Counted from the first letter of the stretch, positions 23,398 to 37,129 are shown. The stretch: 64,000 nucleotides of DNA from Holothuria scabra (GCA_037179385.1 CM074189.1:20285020-20349019), one strand, 5' to 3'. Program-made: numbers and translations. The notes: generated by a model not told the origin, from the sequence alone.

Positions 23398-26300
23398 AGG
23401 GGCGGGTCTAGGATTTTACGTTAGGGGGCGCTGACGGTCGATCATCTGCCCGAACGAGTATCTAAGCGGAGCGCCACCATCAGTTGGCGCGGAGCGCAGA
23501 GAAAATTTTGGAAAATCGCGACCCCTCAGGTAGCCGGAAATGGCATTTCCCAGGCTTGTAAGTAGAGCCTAAGCAGTCGTGACTTTGAGTTTTTGTGTGC
23601 CAAAAAATATTCCCCTCAATTAAAAGTTAGAAAAACTTGCTCCATGAACTAAACCAAAATTTAGTAGATCTTGATTTAAGCTAAGATCACTCTTTGACAA
23701 CTTTTGATAAAATATCTTTCCAAAAATTTTTCTTAGTGTTATAGGTCCGGAAAAAGTCAAAAGATAAAAAGGATCCTCAAACAAGGCAAAGGGGGGAGAA
23801 TCTTTTCTTTTAAACTTTGAATAAAAATTCGTTACAACCTATAATTCTATGAACGTAAAAAAACTGAAAGAATTGAATTTTGAGTTCTCCAACAGCTTCA
23901 AAGACGATGGTGAAAATATCTGACCAGTGGCGTAGCTAGGATGTTTTTCTTGGGGTCTTAGGGGGGAGGGGGCTGGACACTTTTGTAGGGGGATGGAGCT
24001 TAGTATCTAAGCGCAGCGCCACTTTTGTCAAGAAAATTCGAAAGTTCGTACCTCTCAGACTGTCGAAAATGACATTTTCCAGGCTTATGAAGGGGAACCA
24101 AGCAGTCGATATTTTAAGTTTCAATTGCAGAAAACGTTCACTCCAAACTGAAATTTAGCCAAAAAAGCCTACGCGGAACGCCACCATTAATCAGCGCGAA
24201 GCGTACAGAAAATTTTGAAATATCCGACCCCTAGGACAGATGATAATGGCATTTCCGGGGCTTATAGGAGGATCTGGCAGGTCGCTTTTTTGAGTTTCCA
24301 CTTGCAAAAAATGTTCACTGGAAACTTAAATTCTATTCTGCTTTGAAGCGGTCTAAGTGGAGCACCACTATGGCGAAACGTACAGGTAATTTTGGAAAAA
24401 TTTGACCCTTCAGACAGTCAAAAATGTCATTTCCTCTGCTTATAGGGGGGTCTAAGCAGTCGCTGTTTCGATGTTCCGTTTGCAAAAAATGTTCACCCGA
24501 AAGTAAAATTCTGCTAGGAAGACTTCCTTCGGGGAGCTTCACCACTGGTTGGTGCGGAGAGAACAGAAAATTTTGAAAAATCAGACCCTGGAGACAGTCG
24601 AAAATGACATTTCCCAGGCTTACAAGGGGAGCTAAGCAGTCGCTATTTGATCAGGAACTTACCAGATAAAATGTATAACTACCAATCGATGAAATGGTCT
24701 CGCATATTTTCGGGGGAAAACTACAAAACGGAATGAAAAACATGGTAATGAATTTTACTCTTTTGGTATTGGGATATAATTAAACATATATTGATAAAGT
24801 TGTGTGACTGCCCGAACTTCCGACTATATACATGATTTTACCTTTTGAAAAATGTAACATTACAAGGTGTGTTTTAATTTTCAAGCAAACTTATGGGAAG
24901 ACATTCTCACTCTGCATCATTAAAGTATCGAAAAACAAATTACCCGATTTTCATTTCCTTTGCCCGTATTTGGCTGTAGAGAAGGATAGATGACAAACTC
25001 TTGGGCACTTGAACACACTCCTGTCTGTCCATTTAATTAATTTGGCAATTGAAAACGTCCCCGCATTTTTTAACCTTTGCCCGAATATTTGACAATTTCG
25101 GACATTTTTTGCAAGACTACAGTTTGAAGTGGGGATGACGAAAACCTTTTTAACATTCTGCCCAAAAGTGTCGCCGATCTTTGTTATTTTCCATGGAAAT
25201 TTTACTTTTAATATAGCGTTTTCTGTTTTTCGGCAAAGATTTGAGGCTATTAAAATAATCGGCCACACTGTAAAAAATGGTACAAAATCGCTCTAAATTT
25301 ACAGAACAAAAAATAAAGAGAAAAATAATGATTACATAAAGGTTCTGGTAATCAGGTAATGAGTTTTCAGAGCTTTTCTGTAATCCTTATTTATCTCTTA
25401 TTTTCTGTACCTGTAAAACTATCGTAATTGTTTACAGTGCATTTAGGGTATTGTGTAACACAGGATTTAAAAGAAGGCTCAAGATTGTTTGTTTCTTTTA
25501 ACTGTTTAAGGCACAGGCTTCCCAAATGTGTGGCCCTTTTTTTATCTGTTTGATTTCTCGTAACAATTTTACCCTAACTATGATACTTTTCCATTTTCGG
25601 GCAAATTTTCATGAAAATATTGTTGCGACTACATGACGTTTCTCTCCTTTTTGAGGCATATCTTTTCAAGATTTCGATCACATTTAGGAATATTCTGAAG
25701 AAAATAAACATCACATTTTTACAAAATTTAAGGGCTGTCCGAATATTTCCAAATTCTTGCCCGAATTTTTTCCAAATTCCTGTCCCATTTTGCGGAAATT
25801 TGGGATAGCCTTCCCCTTGCCCGGTCTCTTACACCACTGGGTATGTCCACTCTATCCAAGATCTAAGTGAGGTCCTGTGAGGTAATACTGGTAAGGTTGC
25901 AACCCTTGAGACTGCATTGACCCAACATGGGTTTGGTTGTTGCACTGGCCAATGGCTGGTAGCACTGGCCGTGCAAAGTGCAAATTCCTTCCAACAATAT
26001 TTGACTATGATTTTGGAACAAATTTGTGCATTCCCAGGAATAGAAAAAAATCCTACAGTTGGAAAGAAACAGGCCAGATGCTAGGAGCAAACTGATGATC
26101 CAGACCAAGGTAGCCTATTTCAGCCACTCCAAATCTGCTAGCAAATTATTTATACCGAAACTCGACGAGTAAAAATTCAAGAGATTCCGAAGATATGAAG
26201 CCTGTTACAGTCTACCCAATTTTATTCCGAAATTCAGAATGGGGCACAATTGCGGAATACTCTGCCGCTGCGTGGATCTATCGCAAGTGCATCTATGTCA

Positions 26301-26470
26301 TAGTAGTAGGGTAGCCCGGATTGAATATTATCATCGACCAGTATGAATTTAATTTTTTTCCCAGGTCGCCAGTAGGTGGGGGGGGGGGGCTGCTGGGGGG
26401 TTGGTCGATTCAGTGGGGACTGGAGCCAGCCCCCAAGCTCCACTACGTAGCTACGCCAGAGTATATGACC
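23398..26470. mobile_element. Cluster of DNA-transposon fragments with GC-rich modules
   Basis: Left transposon ends at 23925-23938 (CAGTGGCGTAGCTA) and a right-type end near 26449-26459 (TAGCTACGCCA). Between are five tandem-like copies of a module beginning GCGGAGCGCCACCA or a variant (near 23463, 24007, 24170, 24350 and 24530), spaced about 160-185 bp in the latter four and each followed by AGAAAATTTTG and a GACCCCTCAG-type end. A 174-bp palindromic MITE sits at 25266-25439. No transposase motif seen. Element borders are unresolved. Confidence 0.55.
25266..25439. mobile_element. Palindromic MITE with CACTGTAAA ends
   Basis: CACTGTAAA at the left and TTTACAGTG at the right. Inner arms ACAGAACAAAAAATAAAGAG and CTCTTATTTTCTGTA are also inverted, so the element can fold on itself. 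Confidence 0.72.
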
Positions 26471-29400
26471 AAGAATACGATGCACTGCTGTAAGTTCACA
26501 TTTGAGATCGCAGTAGCTTTCAAAGTCTTTTGCTTGGTGAACTTTACCACTTTATTGTCATGTGCATGATAGATAAACATTGTTAAATGCTTTGTGTTAT
26601 CATTGATTTCATTAGTGGCATTGAGATTCAGTCTCCACTCCCTCGGGATAGCAGAATATTTCCATAATGTAATGTAAAAGGAAAAATACTAGTTAAATTA
26701 AATTTATGGCAGAAAACATTCTAATATGCACTCAGTCGACTCTTTCATTAAATAAATAATTAATTTTGTCACTATTCTACATGTCCCGAAATCGACCAAT
26801 TTTCCCGAATTCCTCGTAATTACCTAGAAAGGAATGGGATTGCAACTGATTTCATAATTTACATTTACATAAAGTTTGAACTTCCATTATCGATGGTGCG
26901 ATATAGCCTATGGACATTTTCACGGTGCTTTTGTTTTTCCATGACGAGTGTATGATAACATTAACGAGGATTTCCGTTGATTAAAAACTCCACATCTGAT
27001 GAACCCAAATAGCAAATGAATTGTAAGAAAAAGTTTAGTGTTCTACATGAAGCGTGGTGCGAAATAGGGTTGAGACCTTTGATATCACTCTACCGACATT
27101 TTATCGGAAAACTTGAAACTGTGTGCTCTAAATTGCTATTAGTTTGTATTAATTATAATTACATAGTTTGAAAATTGTAAGATAATGGAACATTATGTAG
27201 AAACAAGTAGGCCTAAGCTAAATGATCTATTTAGTGAAAGTAAAAAAAAAAATCAGCTTTGGAAAATTTTAGGGGGACGCCGGGTGCGCCCCGCCTAAAT
27301 CCGCCATTGTTTTTCACTGTACCCAAAATACCGGAAATGTATTACCAAATGTGTCATTTAGATCCCACTTTATTTTTCTTATTACATATTTTTTAGAGTT
27401 TTTTTCTTAATCGACCTAAGGGGAGGCGGTCGCCACACCTCTGGATCCGCGCTTGACATTAACCCCCAAATACCCTGGCCAACCTCAGTGAGACGCGATG
27501 CTTGATAGCTACAATGTTATCTGCTGGAACGGCTCAGTAACCGCAGCATGTCCCTTGGTAATTAATTTGCATGCAATGTGTTTTATGTGGACTAAGATTT
27601 GTTTGAGAATGCAAGCGTTGCACAGCAACAATATTTTTAATGCAAAGACTTTGGATCAAATAGTAAGTTTTATATTATTGATCGGTATGAACAGATATTT
27701 TTGTGTATGCGTAATGACAACATAACCTCAGGTCACGTTATATTGACCACAAAATATCGTTTATTTGTACTATACCAATATTATGAGATATCAGTCTAAT
27801 AATGATGTGATATTATGCTTTGTTGATGGGATCGTTTATTCGAGCAGTTTGTGTATTGGATATTTTATGTTATGATATTCATGCTTAACTGTGTTATTAT
27901 TGCAAGACGTTGCCATGAAAGACAACATTGTAGCAGGGGAGTGTTTGACATGGCCAAATGGCGTGGCCACCTCTATAACTAAAGTATTAGTTAAGAGTGA
28001 GCTCTTTAGATAACACCCCCTGTACTTCTGACTCCCTCATATGAGCAATCTAATTTTTATACCAAGCCATGCAACTTGTGATCTGCAACTAACGTCCTTA
28101 ACATCTGTTTTTCACTATCCTTTTAAAAAGTTTTCCTTTCAAATATTTTAATTGTAAAGTTTTTCATTAGGACCCGTACAAACTATTGATTGGAAAGGTC
28201 CGGCTTTTTTAGTTAACTTAAAGCAGAGGCCTGGGGTAAGTTCATATTTTGTGTTTTCTTGAATTTTGTACTCTTTCATGAAAGATAGATAATTAACGGA
28301 ATTAAACAATGAGATGGCCATTTTATTCTTTAAAAAAAGCCTTACAATTACTAAATAGGAAATGATTTAGTAATAATGGAATAACTAAACGTTTGATTTG
28401 CCATATTCTACATTTTTAAAGTAAAATAAGACTAAATTGGTTCTCAGGCACTCGAAAGTTAATACTTAAGTTCACAAACTCGAGTTTAAAGTAACGTTTA
28501 TGCAGCACATCTGTCCTACCAGAAGGAAGAAACTTTTTCTAAATTCATGCCATTAAAACTTAAGTATTTTTATATGAGTGAAAACCAGAATGCTTTGTCC
28601 TTTAATAGTACAATTAATACATGGGAAAATGCTATGTTAGGCAATGATGGTTAGAACAAAGGATTTAGACCCACGTGCTCTGTTTAAAAGGCTGATGTCG
28701 TTATGAACCAGTTTCTAAAGTTAGTTTGCATGACGTCACAATATGGAGCCGTCCAGTGCTAGTTTATGCTCCATTGCACTAATGCTTTATGTATTGCTCC
28801 TATGTATCAGTGTGTACAGTGAAATGATTTTAAATTCCCAAGAGACAACAGGACAGTTTTCAGGTGAAAAGTGAATTTCGTAAATCGCTCTACCGAATCA
28901 CTTAGCATTTTTTTTTTTGGTGTTATAGGTTAAATTTGTAACAGGATTTAGTAAATGCCAATTTATGTCTATTTCTATTCCCTTGAAATTTAAGGCAGTG
29001 TATTTTAACAGGTTGACTGTAGGACGAACTGCACAAGCTTTGTTTACATTTAGGATTACGAGTATCACCTTAAATGTGAAGAGCAGTCCCCCCAAACTTA
29101 TTTTAAAGAAAAAGCTAAATTACACAATTTTCATCTTCTTTCTCTTCAAAGTATCTTTCATTACATTTTATGACTTTACTATTGCATATTCAAGGTAAAC
29201 CAAGCAGTTATGTCTAGTAAATTTCACATTTGAAGAGAAAAAACATTGTCACATGACTCACAACAGCCAGTCATGAAACTGGACAGTCTACTACACTTCT
29301 TCAATTTGGGATGACTGCTCCTGCCCTTTAACGTTTCTTGCATGTTTTCTGGCTAAACAATGTAGTGTTTCCTATGTATTCTTATGTTACAGTGATATGT

Positions 29401-29985
29401 AAACTACCGGTTAAAAGTAATATGACTACTCTGTGTGCTAAGCATGATTAAGTACCTAATGTGGCAATGCTTACTATTGTCTCTTTTTCTTGTTTGGTGA
29501 CAGTATTACTTATTTCCTCATTATTTTCTGTCTTTTAGGAAATTCTCCGTAGAAGTTCTCATCCCTAGAACAAATTTCCTGCAGATATAAAACTCCAATT
29601 TGTGTCGTGTGTTATGATTCAGTATGTCGTGTCACACACGTGCACAATAGGATAAGTTATTCGTAATAATCAATGAGATACTTTTTGCCCAGAAGTAAGG
29701 TTCTGAATCTGACCCTTGTTGCTAAAGAATATGTTTTCGCCCTAAAATTCACATTTTCAAATGAAACAATTTTGACTTGCAGTTCATAACTTACGAAGGA
29801 GATAAAGCCATAACTGAGTTCATTGGTAAGAATGACCGAATGATGTCAACTGTTTTAAGGGCATGCAGTGTTGGTGCATTTTTAAACAACTTAGGTAAGT
29901 AATGCTTATGATGAACTTCAGTCGTTTCGTTCCTGCTATGACGTCACATGACGGAATGAATAATATCCCCTGAAATAATACCGAA
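26471..29985. other. No gene seen
   Basis: AT-rich sequence. 27260-27310 is a transposon-like terminus (GGGGGACGCCGGGTGCGCC). Open frames (27498-27725 plus, 28898-29095 minus, 28965-29198 plus) have no splice or domain support. Confidence 0.45.
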
Positions 29986-30385
29986 GGGTTGAACATTAAA
30001 CATGTTTAACAAGATATCAGAGCATAGTAAAACCGTGCTTATATCTTTTCAAGCGCAGCTAAACGTGATGCATGGATTGTGTTCTGCCGGCAGCGAGGGG
30101 TCCATTAGATTCCGGTGTGGTCCAGACATAGTATTACTCTGGGATCAAGAACACTCTGACGTCACATAAAGTCAATGAATGTAACCCCCTGTCATCATGC
30201 AGAATGGTTGAACATGTTTTACGAGTTAGCAGGCTGGCAGTGCAACCGTCCTTTAGGCTTTGCGAGTGGATTGCGGGATTTGCAAGTAGCGACGGGCCTA
30301 CATAGGGCCCAGTGTAGTTTAGGAATAGTATTACCTAGGATCAAGAACACTTACATGCTGATCAATTAATCAAACGAGAATTTTT
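29985..30385 (+). repeat. Tandem pair of about 190-bp diverged units
   Basis: Blocks such as TAGTATTACTCTGGGATCAA followed by GAACACT, and TAGTATTACCTAGGATCAAG followed by AACACT, recur about 180-190 bp apart. A third, related copy is at 18160-18300. Confidence 0.5.
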
Positions 30386-31337
30386 ACCAGGATCTAACTT
30401 GCCGATCCACTCAAATGACTCTAAATTTTGACAAACACCTCTGAAGCAGTTGGAACAGAATAAGAAAGTGTGAAGTTTGTGTAACCAAAGCGGGAATAAG
30501 AGAGATATACTCTGATTGAAAATGTTTACACCTTGCTAACACCATGTTGAATTCATAAACCGATGCTATGTTTTTATAGAGGTATTACCTAGATGCTCAG
30601 TATTGCTTGTACGCAGTAAATTCTTCTAAAACATTTGCAGGCTTCTGGGGTAAACGTTAATGTCATGCTCACTTTATTATTAAAACCTATGGGAAATGTA
30701 TTGGAACGAAAGATTTGCTTAAACATGCACGCATATTTCTTCACTCTCTTGTTAAAAAATAAAAAAAAATAATAGTTATTTCATCCATCTTTTCTCTGCT
30801 TGAACTTGCCTTGGATCTCTCTCACCTTCTCCTCTTTTCCCCCTCCACCCCTCTCTTTTTTGTATTGCATTTTTCAAAGATATAATATTATGCAAAATAT
30901 AAGTGCTAATCTACCGTTTGTCGAAAGGCTAGTTGCTACAATTTATTTCCGTGAAGTATGGTTCTTCAGTGAGTTCATCTAGGAGGAATGCGTTGGTTGG
31001 CATGTACTTTCTAACATTTCTCCAAGGAAGGTCTGTTCAGAAAAATTCCAAAGAGAACGCGGCTAAAATTTGACTAGATTTGGTTCAAAACTGACCTAAT
31101 CTGGATTGCGTCTGAACCAATCTAGTGAAAATGGTTGACCGGATTCCGTGACGATGCCCATTAATGAAGTTTCTTGAAAACATCAGATTGGGAAGTGTTT
31201 TGTAAATAGTGGTCTTCAGGCTTTTCGTAGCACATTCAACACCAAGTGAGCAAGGTGAATAGTATCATAGCTCTTATAAGGCATAGGTATAAATTTTTGG
31301 ATGGGCAAACCTTCACTTAATTAAACTATTATTTCAG
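30386..31337. other. No gene seen
   Basis: AT-rich DNA. The open frame at 30800-30982 is a pyrimidine-rich low-complexity reading. Confidence 0.45.
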
Positions 31338-31718
31338 TCGGTGGTAAAATCGCATTTGGAATTTACTGCTCCTGTTTCATCGCCGTATTATCAACGTGAC
31401 ACCGAAAATGCTCAGACAAGAGCATCAGAGGTGATTCTTAAAGGATTTAATACATCCAGAAAGTTAAAAAAAAAACTTCGACGGAAAACTCTCATAATTA
31501 TGAGGAGTAGATTAGAAAGTAAAGTTACTAAAGTTTTTAAGATTATTTCAGATGGGTATGATAGAGATATGTTACCGAAGGGTTTCTCGAGTTTAATACC
31601 CTTACTCATACCCGTGGTCACAATCAGAAGCTATCTAAAGAGTTTTGTAGATTTAATACCTCAAAGAATAGAGTTTGTAGAGTTCTTGACGTTCGAAATG
31701 ACCTTACTGAAAGTGTAA
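31338..31718 (+). CDS. Candidate exon, unrecognised
   Basis: After a good acceptor (ATTATTTCAG|TCG) the plus strand is open for 126 codons to a TAA at 31716. The product starts SVVKSHLEFTAPVSSPYY, has a very basic patch (RKLKKKLRRK) and then hydrophobic FSSLIPLLIPVV. No domain is recognised and no partner exon is visible. The stop abuts a MITE (31719). It could be a decayed mobile-element reading frame. Confidence 0.2.
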   Translation, partial: SVVKSHLEFTAPVSSPYYQRDTENAQTRASEVILKGFNTSRKLKKKLRRKTLIIMRSRLESKVTKVFKIISDGYDRDMLPKGFSSLIPLLIPVVTIRSYLKSFVDLIPQRIEFVEFLTFEMTLLKV

Positions 31719-32155
31719 CAGGGTTGCAAGTTTGGCGTTTAAAGCGCTAAAAATAGAGAATTTGGCGATTTGTGGAAATGCTTGGCTGGACGTTTTTTGG
31801 AAAAGACTCAAAGTGGGATATTGTATTAAGTAGCTTATTACAGCAACATCTTTCTCCATTTTTTATCAATTTTGATTGGAAATTAGACAAAAAAGAATTG
31901 ATATAACGCTCACAAAACAAAATTTGGACCAAACATACAGTTACACCAGCATTTATTGCGCACCATACTGTGACAATTCCACGATAAATACAATGACTGA
32001 AAGAAAGAAGTATGCACTGGACGTCTCAATGAATGATATGTTAGTTGAGTCTGACATGCGTTCCAATACGCTGAGAGATTTTTCGAATTTGGCGTTTTTT
32101 ATTCCATTTGGCGACGGATTTGGCGATTTGTGGCTATGAAAAATCTGACAACCCT
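31719..32155. mobile_element. MITE with CAGGGTTG ends
   Basis: CAGGGTTG at 31719 and CAACCCT at 32149-32155 are inverted. The internal block TTTGGCGATTTGTGG occurs near both ends in the same orientation, so the inside is not a simple inverted repeat. The target duplication is unclear. Confidence 0.5.
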
Positions 32156-32414
32156 TAATTGTAGTTTCAGCTTCTATTGTTTTCCGGTTTGAGAAGGTTT
32201 TGTTGTAGGATTTGGACTGGCCCGAAGATATATTGGATAACTATTAGGCTGATCTATATATGTTTATTAGCTGGTTAGTATTGGCCGTCACCCACAGCGT
32301 TTGATTGTCTCTACAGTTGCCAACATTAAGCCGAAGAAGATGCGGACATAGAAGTCAAAAGGAGATTAAATAGGTATCATGAGGTATGACAACCTCTACT
32401 TTATAAAGGCACAT

Positions 32415-32725
32415 ATGGACGAATCCGGACAGCAAGTGATGGTCTGATTTTAGTCGACCATAACTGGGGTCTATCACCTTTTAATGTATCAATTTCTTTG
32501 CGTATCGGTACGATCGATGATTGTACCATGGAGGTGTAACAGGGAGGTCTAATCACACCTCCCTGATTGTACACTGTAATGCCCCTTGATTCCTCAGCTT
32601 CATTGTTAATAAGGGTTTGAAATGACATTTAGGAAATAAATGAAGACGATTTAAGACTGATGGACCCCAATTATGGCCGCTATCATTCACTAAACACGAG
32701 CGTTCGTCGCATTCGTCTATAACAA
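32415..32725. repeat. Segment paralogous to 63435-63695
   Basis: Shared order of AAGTGATGGTCTGATTT, TCTATCACCTTT, ATGGTTGTACA-type block, AAGACGATTTAAG, TGATGGACCCC and GATTCGTCTATAA. This copy has an extra inverted piece at 32530-32570 (AGGTGTAACAGGGAGGT, CACACCTCCCTG). Confidence 0.75.
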
Positions 32726-35700
32726 TAATGTAAGAAATGTCGTTTTATTGCTTTTTATGTCCCGAGACTCAACATAACTTTGATAAATCACAAAATTCAC
32801 ATCTCAGATTACTTGCACCTTTCAATTTGACAAACTGCTTTCTTAACGACCACGACATTAAAACTGGATGATCAACTGCAATGCCATAATTCGGAAATGG
32901 AAAGAAAGTAGACAGATATTACGTCATAGCATCACGTGACCGTAATATAAATGTATTGGGAAACAAGTCATCACTGAGACAGACCGACAGGTGTTTGTGG
33001 CCTCATACTGGTTGCATTGGATTGGATTGGTCAAACGTCAGTCACCAGTTGTGAAGTTCATGTGAGATAATCAGTAGTTCCAATAGACTCATTCATGTTT
33101 ACAAACAAATGACGTTGGGACTGCTAAGCACTAGAGTTGATGAAGTGCGCCAACATTTTCGTCGCAATGAATGTAGATTCTAATTCGTCATCATTGCATG
33201 CAATCGAGAGATTGCTGCAAAGGCAAAATCACGCACGCAGAAGTTCCCGCGCATGTTCTATGCTAACCAGCGACATGGTCGTGAATGACCTAACGCATTG
33301 GCGACACGTTGATAATTGAAAGCATTTTGAGGAATAGCAATGAAATAGGTGGTTGCACCACCGAACTTTGTGTACATAGAGCGGTGGATCGCACGCAATA
33401 AAATTCGCCCCATGGTACGCACGTATCTCACCAGCTGACCAATCAGCTGTTTCCATTTGTTGACGATGGTTGGTATTCCTTCAAAAGGAGAGCGTACTTC
33501 TGGTATTATGAGTTCATATACATAACGTCTACAGACTTTAAACATATGCTTTTACAGACCCACAGACCCAAAAAGATACTCTGCTGTGGAGGCAAAACAA
33601 ACTAGCTCATTCGTCAAACAATCGGGTTCGACGCGTCTTCTACCCATGTGTGAGGTGAATTCTACTGCTGGCAGCCACGTGTTCATTGTTTTCCTCCAGA
33701 CATAACGTCAGTGTGACGCCAACACATACGGTCTAGAACGGGTTAATCAGGTGAACAACTTATAAAACCTTTGGTCTTTGCAGTCAAAAAGAGCGTCACT
33801 GATTTAAATGAGTACACGTAATAAATTACAGTCACGTGACTTAAATAATGATTTTTCTATACTGACAGAGTTGTGAGATAGTTATTTCAAATTGAATGAT
33901 TTGTTTTACTTTTTCTAACACTGTTTCCTAACGAAAAATAACGTCATCATGATTTCAATTTAAGTGATATTTAGAAGCGGAAGTGTCGATAAATGAAGTT
34001 TACAAAATCTCAGCAAGTATTGACAAGTATTTAAATTAGCTTATTATTGCTATAAAAAACGCTACAGACCTGACCAGGGTCATTTACTTCTGAAGATAGA
34101 ACCATAAAGTATAAATAAAGTCACGCCCATAATTACATTAGAAAACAATTTTTAACATACAAAGAAACGCTCGATTCATTCAAATTAAACTGAGATTTAA
34201 TTCTGTACGGTAGAACATATTGCACCTCAATATATAATTTTAAGAAACTACCAGATTTTTTAAAAAGATAATCTCGAAGAGATAACATTAAACGAAAAGT
34301 GGGCTTGAATTTCAGATCAACGATTTCATCCATACTTACGTCATCATAAAACAGTTACAGTTACAATACATTTTGTAAAATTCATTTTGAGTTTAGTTTC
34401 TAGTATCGTTTAGCTATAGACCTTATGCATATGATGTCATAGAGCAATAAGTACGATCTCCTTTGGGAGCCAAACAAGTCAACTCCGACAAATGCAGACA
34501 GTCAACCAGTCGAATGCGCGCATATCTGCCACACGTGCAGGGCATAATATTATGCAGGCGGCCACGTTTGCCTCCCCCCCCCCCTCCCCGACGACGTCAA
34601 TAAGTCATCAATGCATAAGGTATATTTCAAAAGGGTATAGGGTCAAAGCAAAATGCTTGAAACACTTGAAACTTGTCCTGATAGTTATATAAATAAAGAG
34701 CGTTCAGTAACAACATTTTCATTTGACACTCTCTGATCTCTTCCGATTTGAAAAGAATCTCGTGAAAATTGCGTAAAACGAAAAGCGGATTCGAGTTTTA
34801 GATTTCAACCGCTTCAATTCTTTCCCATAGCACCCATCCAATTTAACCCTCAATCCCACCCCCTTTACTGGGGAAAAGAAACACGAAACTCGGAGTTTGG
34901 AATATAAATGGCCTATTAGTTCATGCCTGTTCGTTCGACGACCCCAGACGGAGATACTTCATTGGCCATTGTCGAAAATACTTAATAGAGTTTGCCATAT
35001 CTGTCTTTGCACCCATTTTCGGAAGTCCCGAATGAAACAACTTGTATAGACTGTTGAAAAGTTGTAACTACAGTAACTTTTAAAAGCCATTCGCAACCAT
35101 GCCTCAACAGGATTGCGTCAATGTTGGTTGCCATAAATTTCTTTCGGAACACCTTAGTGTAGGGCGGTGTTACTTTAGCAACATCCCCTACCCAGTGCAC
35201 CTGGCAGTCTATACCTCATATACAGAGTTAGAGAATCAGGGTTGGTAGTATAAGGGAGTTGATACCAGCTTCCTGGTAGAACTGATTAATTTCTCATCGT
35301 GCTCACGCTATGATAGACCGAGGAGTTGCTCTAGCAACTCCTTGGATAAACTATAGTTTAAAATTAAGTTCAGAATATGCACAAGCTTAGTTTCTTGAAA
35401 CGTCAATCATTTATCAGACTCTCGTTTAAATCGTCGAAATCATCGAATGCTTCCCCTTGACTTAAACAGCGCTCTCTGCAGACAGAGTTGTAAACCAGTA
35501 GCTTCAACTGTGGAACAAATAAAGAAAAACCAAATTACAAACCTGCTAAGCAGTATCAACTATCAGGAAGAGGAGGGTGGATTGTCACAGCCAAAATGGG
35601 ACTGAAAAGGGAGAAGGCTTCCAAAGAGCACATCTCAGTGTAGCCTTTAATTCCATTAATGCGAATCATTTCAGTAGAATACATTTCACTTAAAGGGACA

Positions 35701-36131
35701 ATCTTCTCACCCCAAACTACATTTCTTGTATAGGGTAACAGAAACTCTCAATTGGCTCAGCCTTTTGATTGACTGCTAATTCAAACAATGCAGAGTACTA
35801 AAACTTAATATCACACAGCACGGACTGTTCTGGCAGTGTTTTGATTATACACATTAAGATTTCTATATTCATCCAGAAGCAATAAAATGAGACTGTGTCT
35901 GGATGAGTGTGAATTTTAGACAATTGTGGGAGGGGCTTAATTAAGAAGGTTAGGAGAATTGGTACTGTTTGGGGTGAGAAAATCGGGCCTTAAAGAGGAA
36001 ATACATTTCACTGAAGTGAAATTGCGAGGTGATGTTAATCAAAGAGCTTGAAACAAGGACGAATATTTTCAGCTGAAAATTTTAAGTTTTAGCTGCGGCG
36101 CACTTCAGTAAGACCTTCGGTTTTTACATGT
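32726..36131. other. No gene seen; diverged tandem pair and MITE
   Basis: The open frames on both strands at 33.1-33.55 kb contradict each other and lack domains. 34150-34340 and 34750-34830 share a diverged block in the same orientation (CCACTTTTCGTTTAATG versus CCGCTTTTCGTTTTACG on the minus strand). 34480-34540 shares AATGCAGACAG and GCGCGC.TATCTG with 56080-56130. Confidence 0.4.
35695..35990 (+). mobile_element. MITE with TCTCACCC-type inverted ends, copy 2
   Basis: Begins AATCTTCTCACCCCAAAC and ends GTTTGGGGTGAGAAAAT, an inverted pair of about 13 bp. Internal blocks are shared with the copy at 1350-1670 in the same orientation. Confidence 0.62.
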
Positions 36132-36375
36132 AGTTAGATGGGGTTTTATGATCCAATTTCGTACCAATTGATTCAAGTCGACACGAGCACGGCCTTTACT
36201 CCTTGTGGCTCACTGGCTTGTTTTCCCTACTCCATTACTTATGCTAAGAAACCAAGTGAAATGGCAATATGTTCCATATCTAAAGTCTTCGGTATTACCC
36301 AGCCAGGACTCGGACTCTCGAAATCCCAAGCTCTCGACCCCAAGTCGGATGTTTTAACCATTTGACCCTGCTCTC
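36132..36375 (-). mobile_element. tRNA-derived SINE, copy 1
   Basis: Shares a body of about 90 bp with copies at 42.77 and 59.04 kb, including GTGGCTCACTGGCTTGTTTT and CATTACTTATGC on the plus strand. On the minus strand there is an A-box-like GGTCAAATGG near 36360 and a B-box-like GAGTCCGAGTCC near 36310, placing a degenerate tRNA head at the right. The 3' end on the minus strand is CATCTAACTA, a minimal version of the tail that is hugely expanded in copy 3. Confidence 0.65.
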
Positions 36376-36669
36376 AGATGTTAAGAGCGTGTTCCCTATA
36401 AAATGTAGCCAGCGGAGCCGACGAAGTTTTGTCGTTCAAAAAAGCAACGAGGTGCAGCACCATAAGGGGGCGACAGCCACGGAGGCGCTACGTAGACTAA
36501 CAAGAATGTCTGCTCCTGAGCTACCTTAATTTTGTAACAGAGATTCACTAACACGTACTGTATTAGCGAGGTTGGTATTTCGTTGTCGCATTGCACCGTG
36601 GAACACAACTTACCTGAGATACAAAAATGGATCTCCGTTTAAGGCGATTCCTTTGTTTTCGTGTAGTCT

Positions 36670-36950
36670 ACATGCAAGGGCGGATATACGGAAATTTGTT
36701 TGGGGGACAAACTCAACTTGAGACCAAGACGTCTCACATAGTATCAGAGGATGTCGTGCAAAATTATTTGGTGGGGAGGGGCGTGGGAAGAGGGTGACTG
36801 ACTGCCCGAAAAACTATTTAAGCGGAGCGCCACCATCAGTTGGCGCGGAGCGTAAAGAAAATTTTGAAAAATCGCGACCTCTCAGAGAGACGGAAATTGC
36901 ATTTGCCAGGGTTGTCAGTAGAATTTAAGCAGTCGTTATTTTGAGCTTTC
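36670..36950 (+). mobile_element. Transposon end with one GC-rich module
   Basis: AAGGGCGGATATACGG with a G-run, then a module TTAAGCGGAGCGCCACCATC and TTGGCGCGGAGCGTAAAGAA as in 23.4-24.6 kb. Right border not found. Confidence 0.5.
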
Positions 36951-37129
36951 CTTTGCAATAAAATCTTCATTTTAATAAAAAGAAAATGATCAAATTGCAA
37001 AATGATCAGAAAATTACCAGATAAAATGCACTGGCTCCTTTACAGGACGATGTAACATTTAATCATTTTCCTTGTCGTAAGATAGAATCTCCATTAAAAA
37101 GAATAGAACCAAATTTTTGTTTAATATGT

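Noticed and set aside
24951..25268. 105-residue minus frame
   Set aside because: It lies within the transposon cluster, ends at a MITE border and has no transposase motif.
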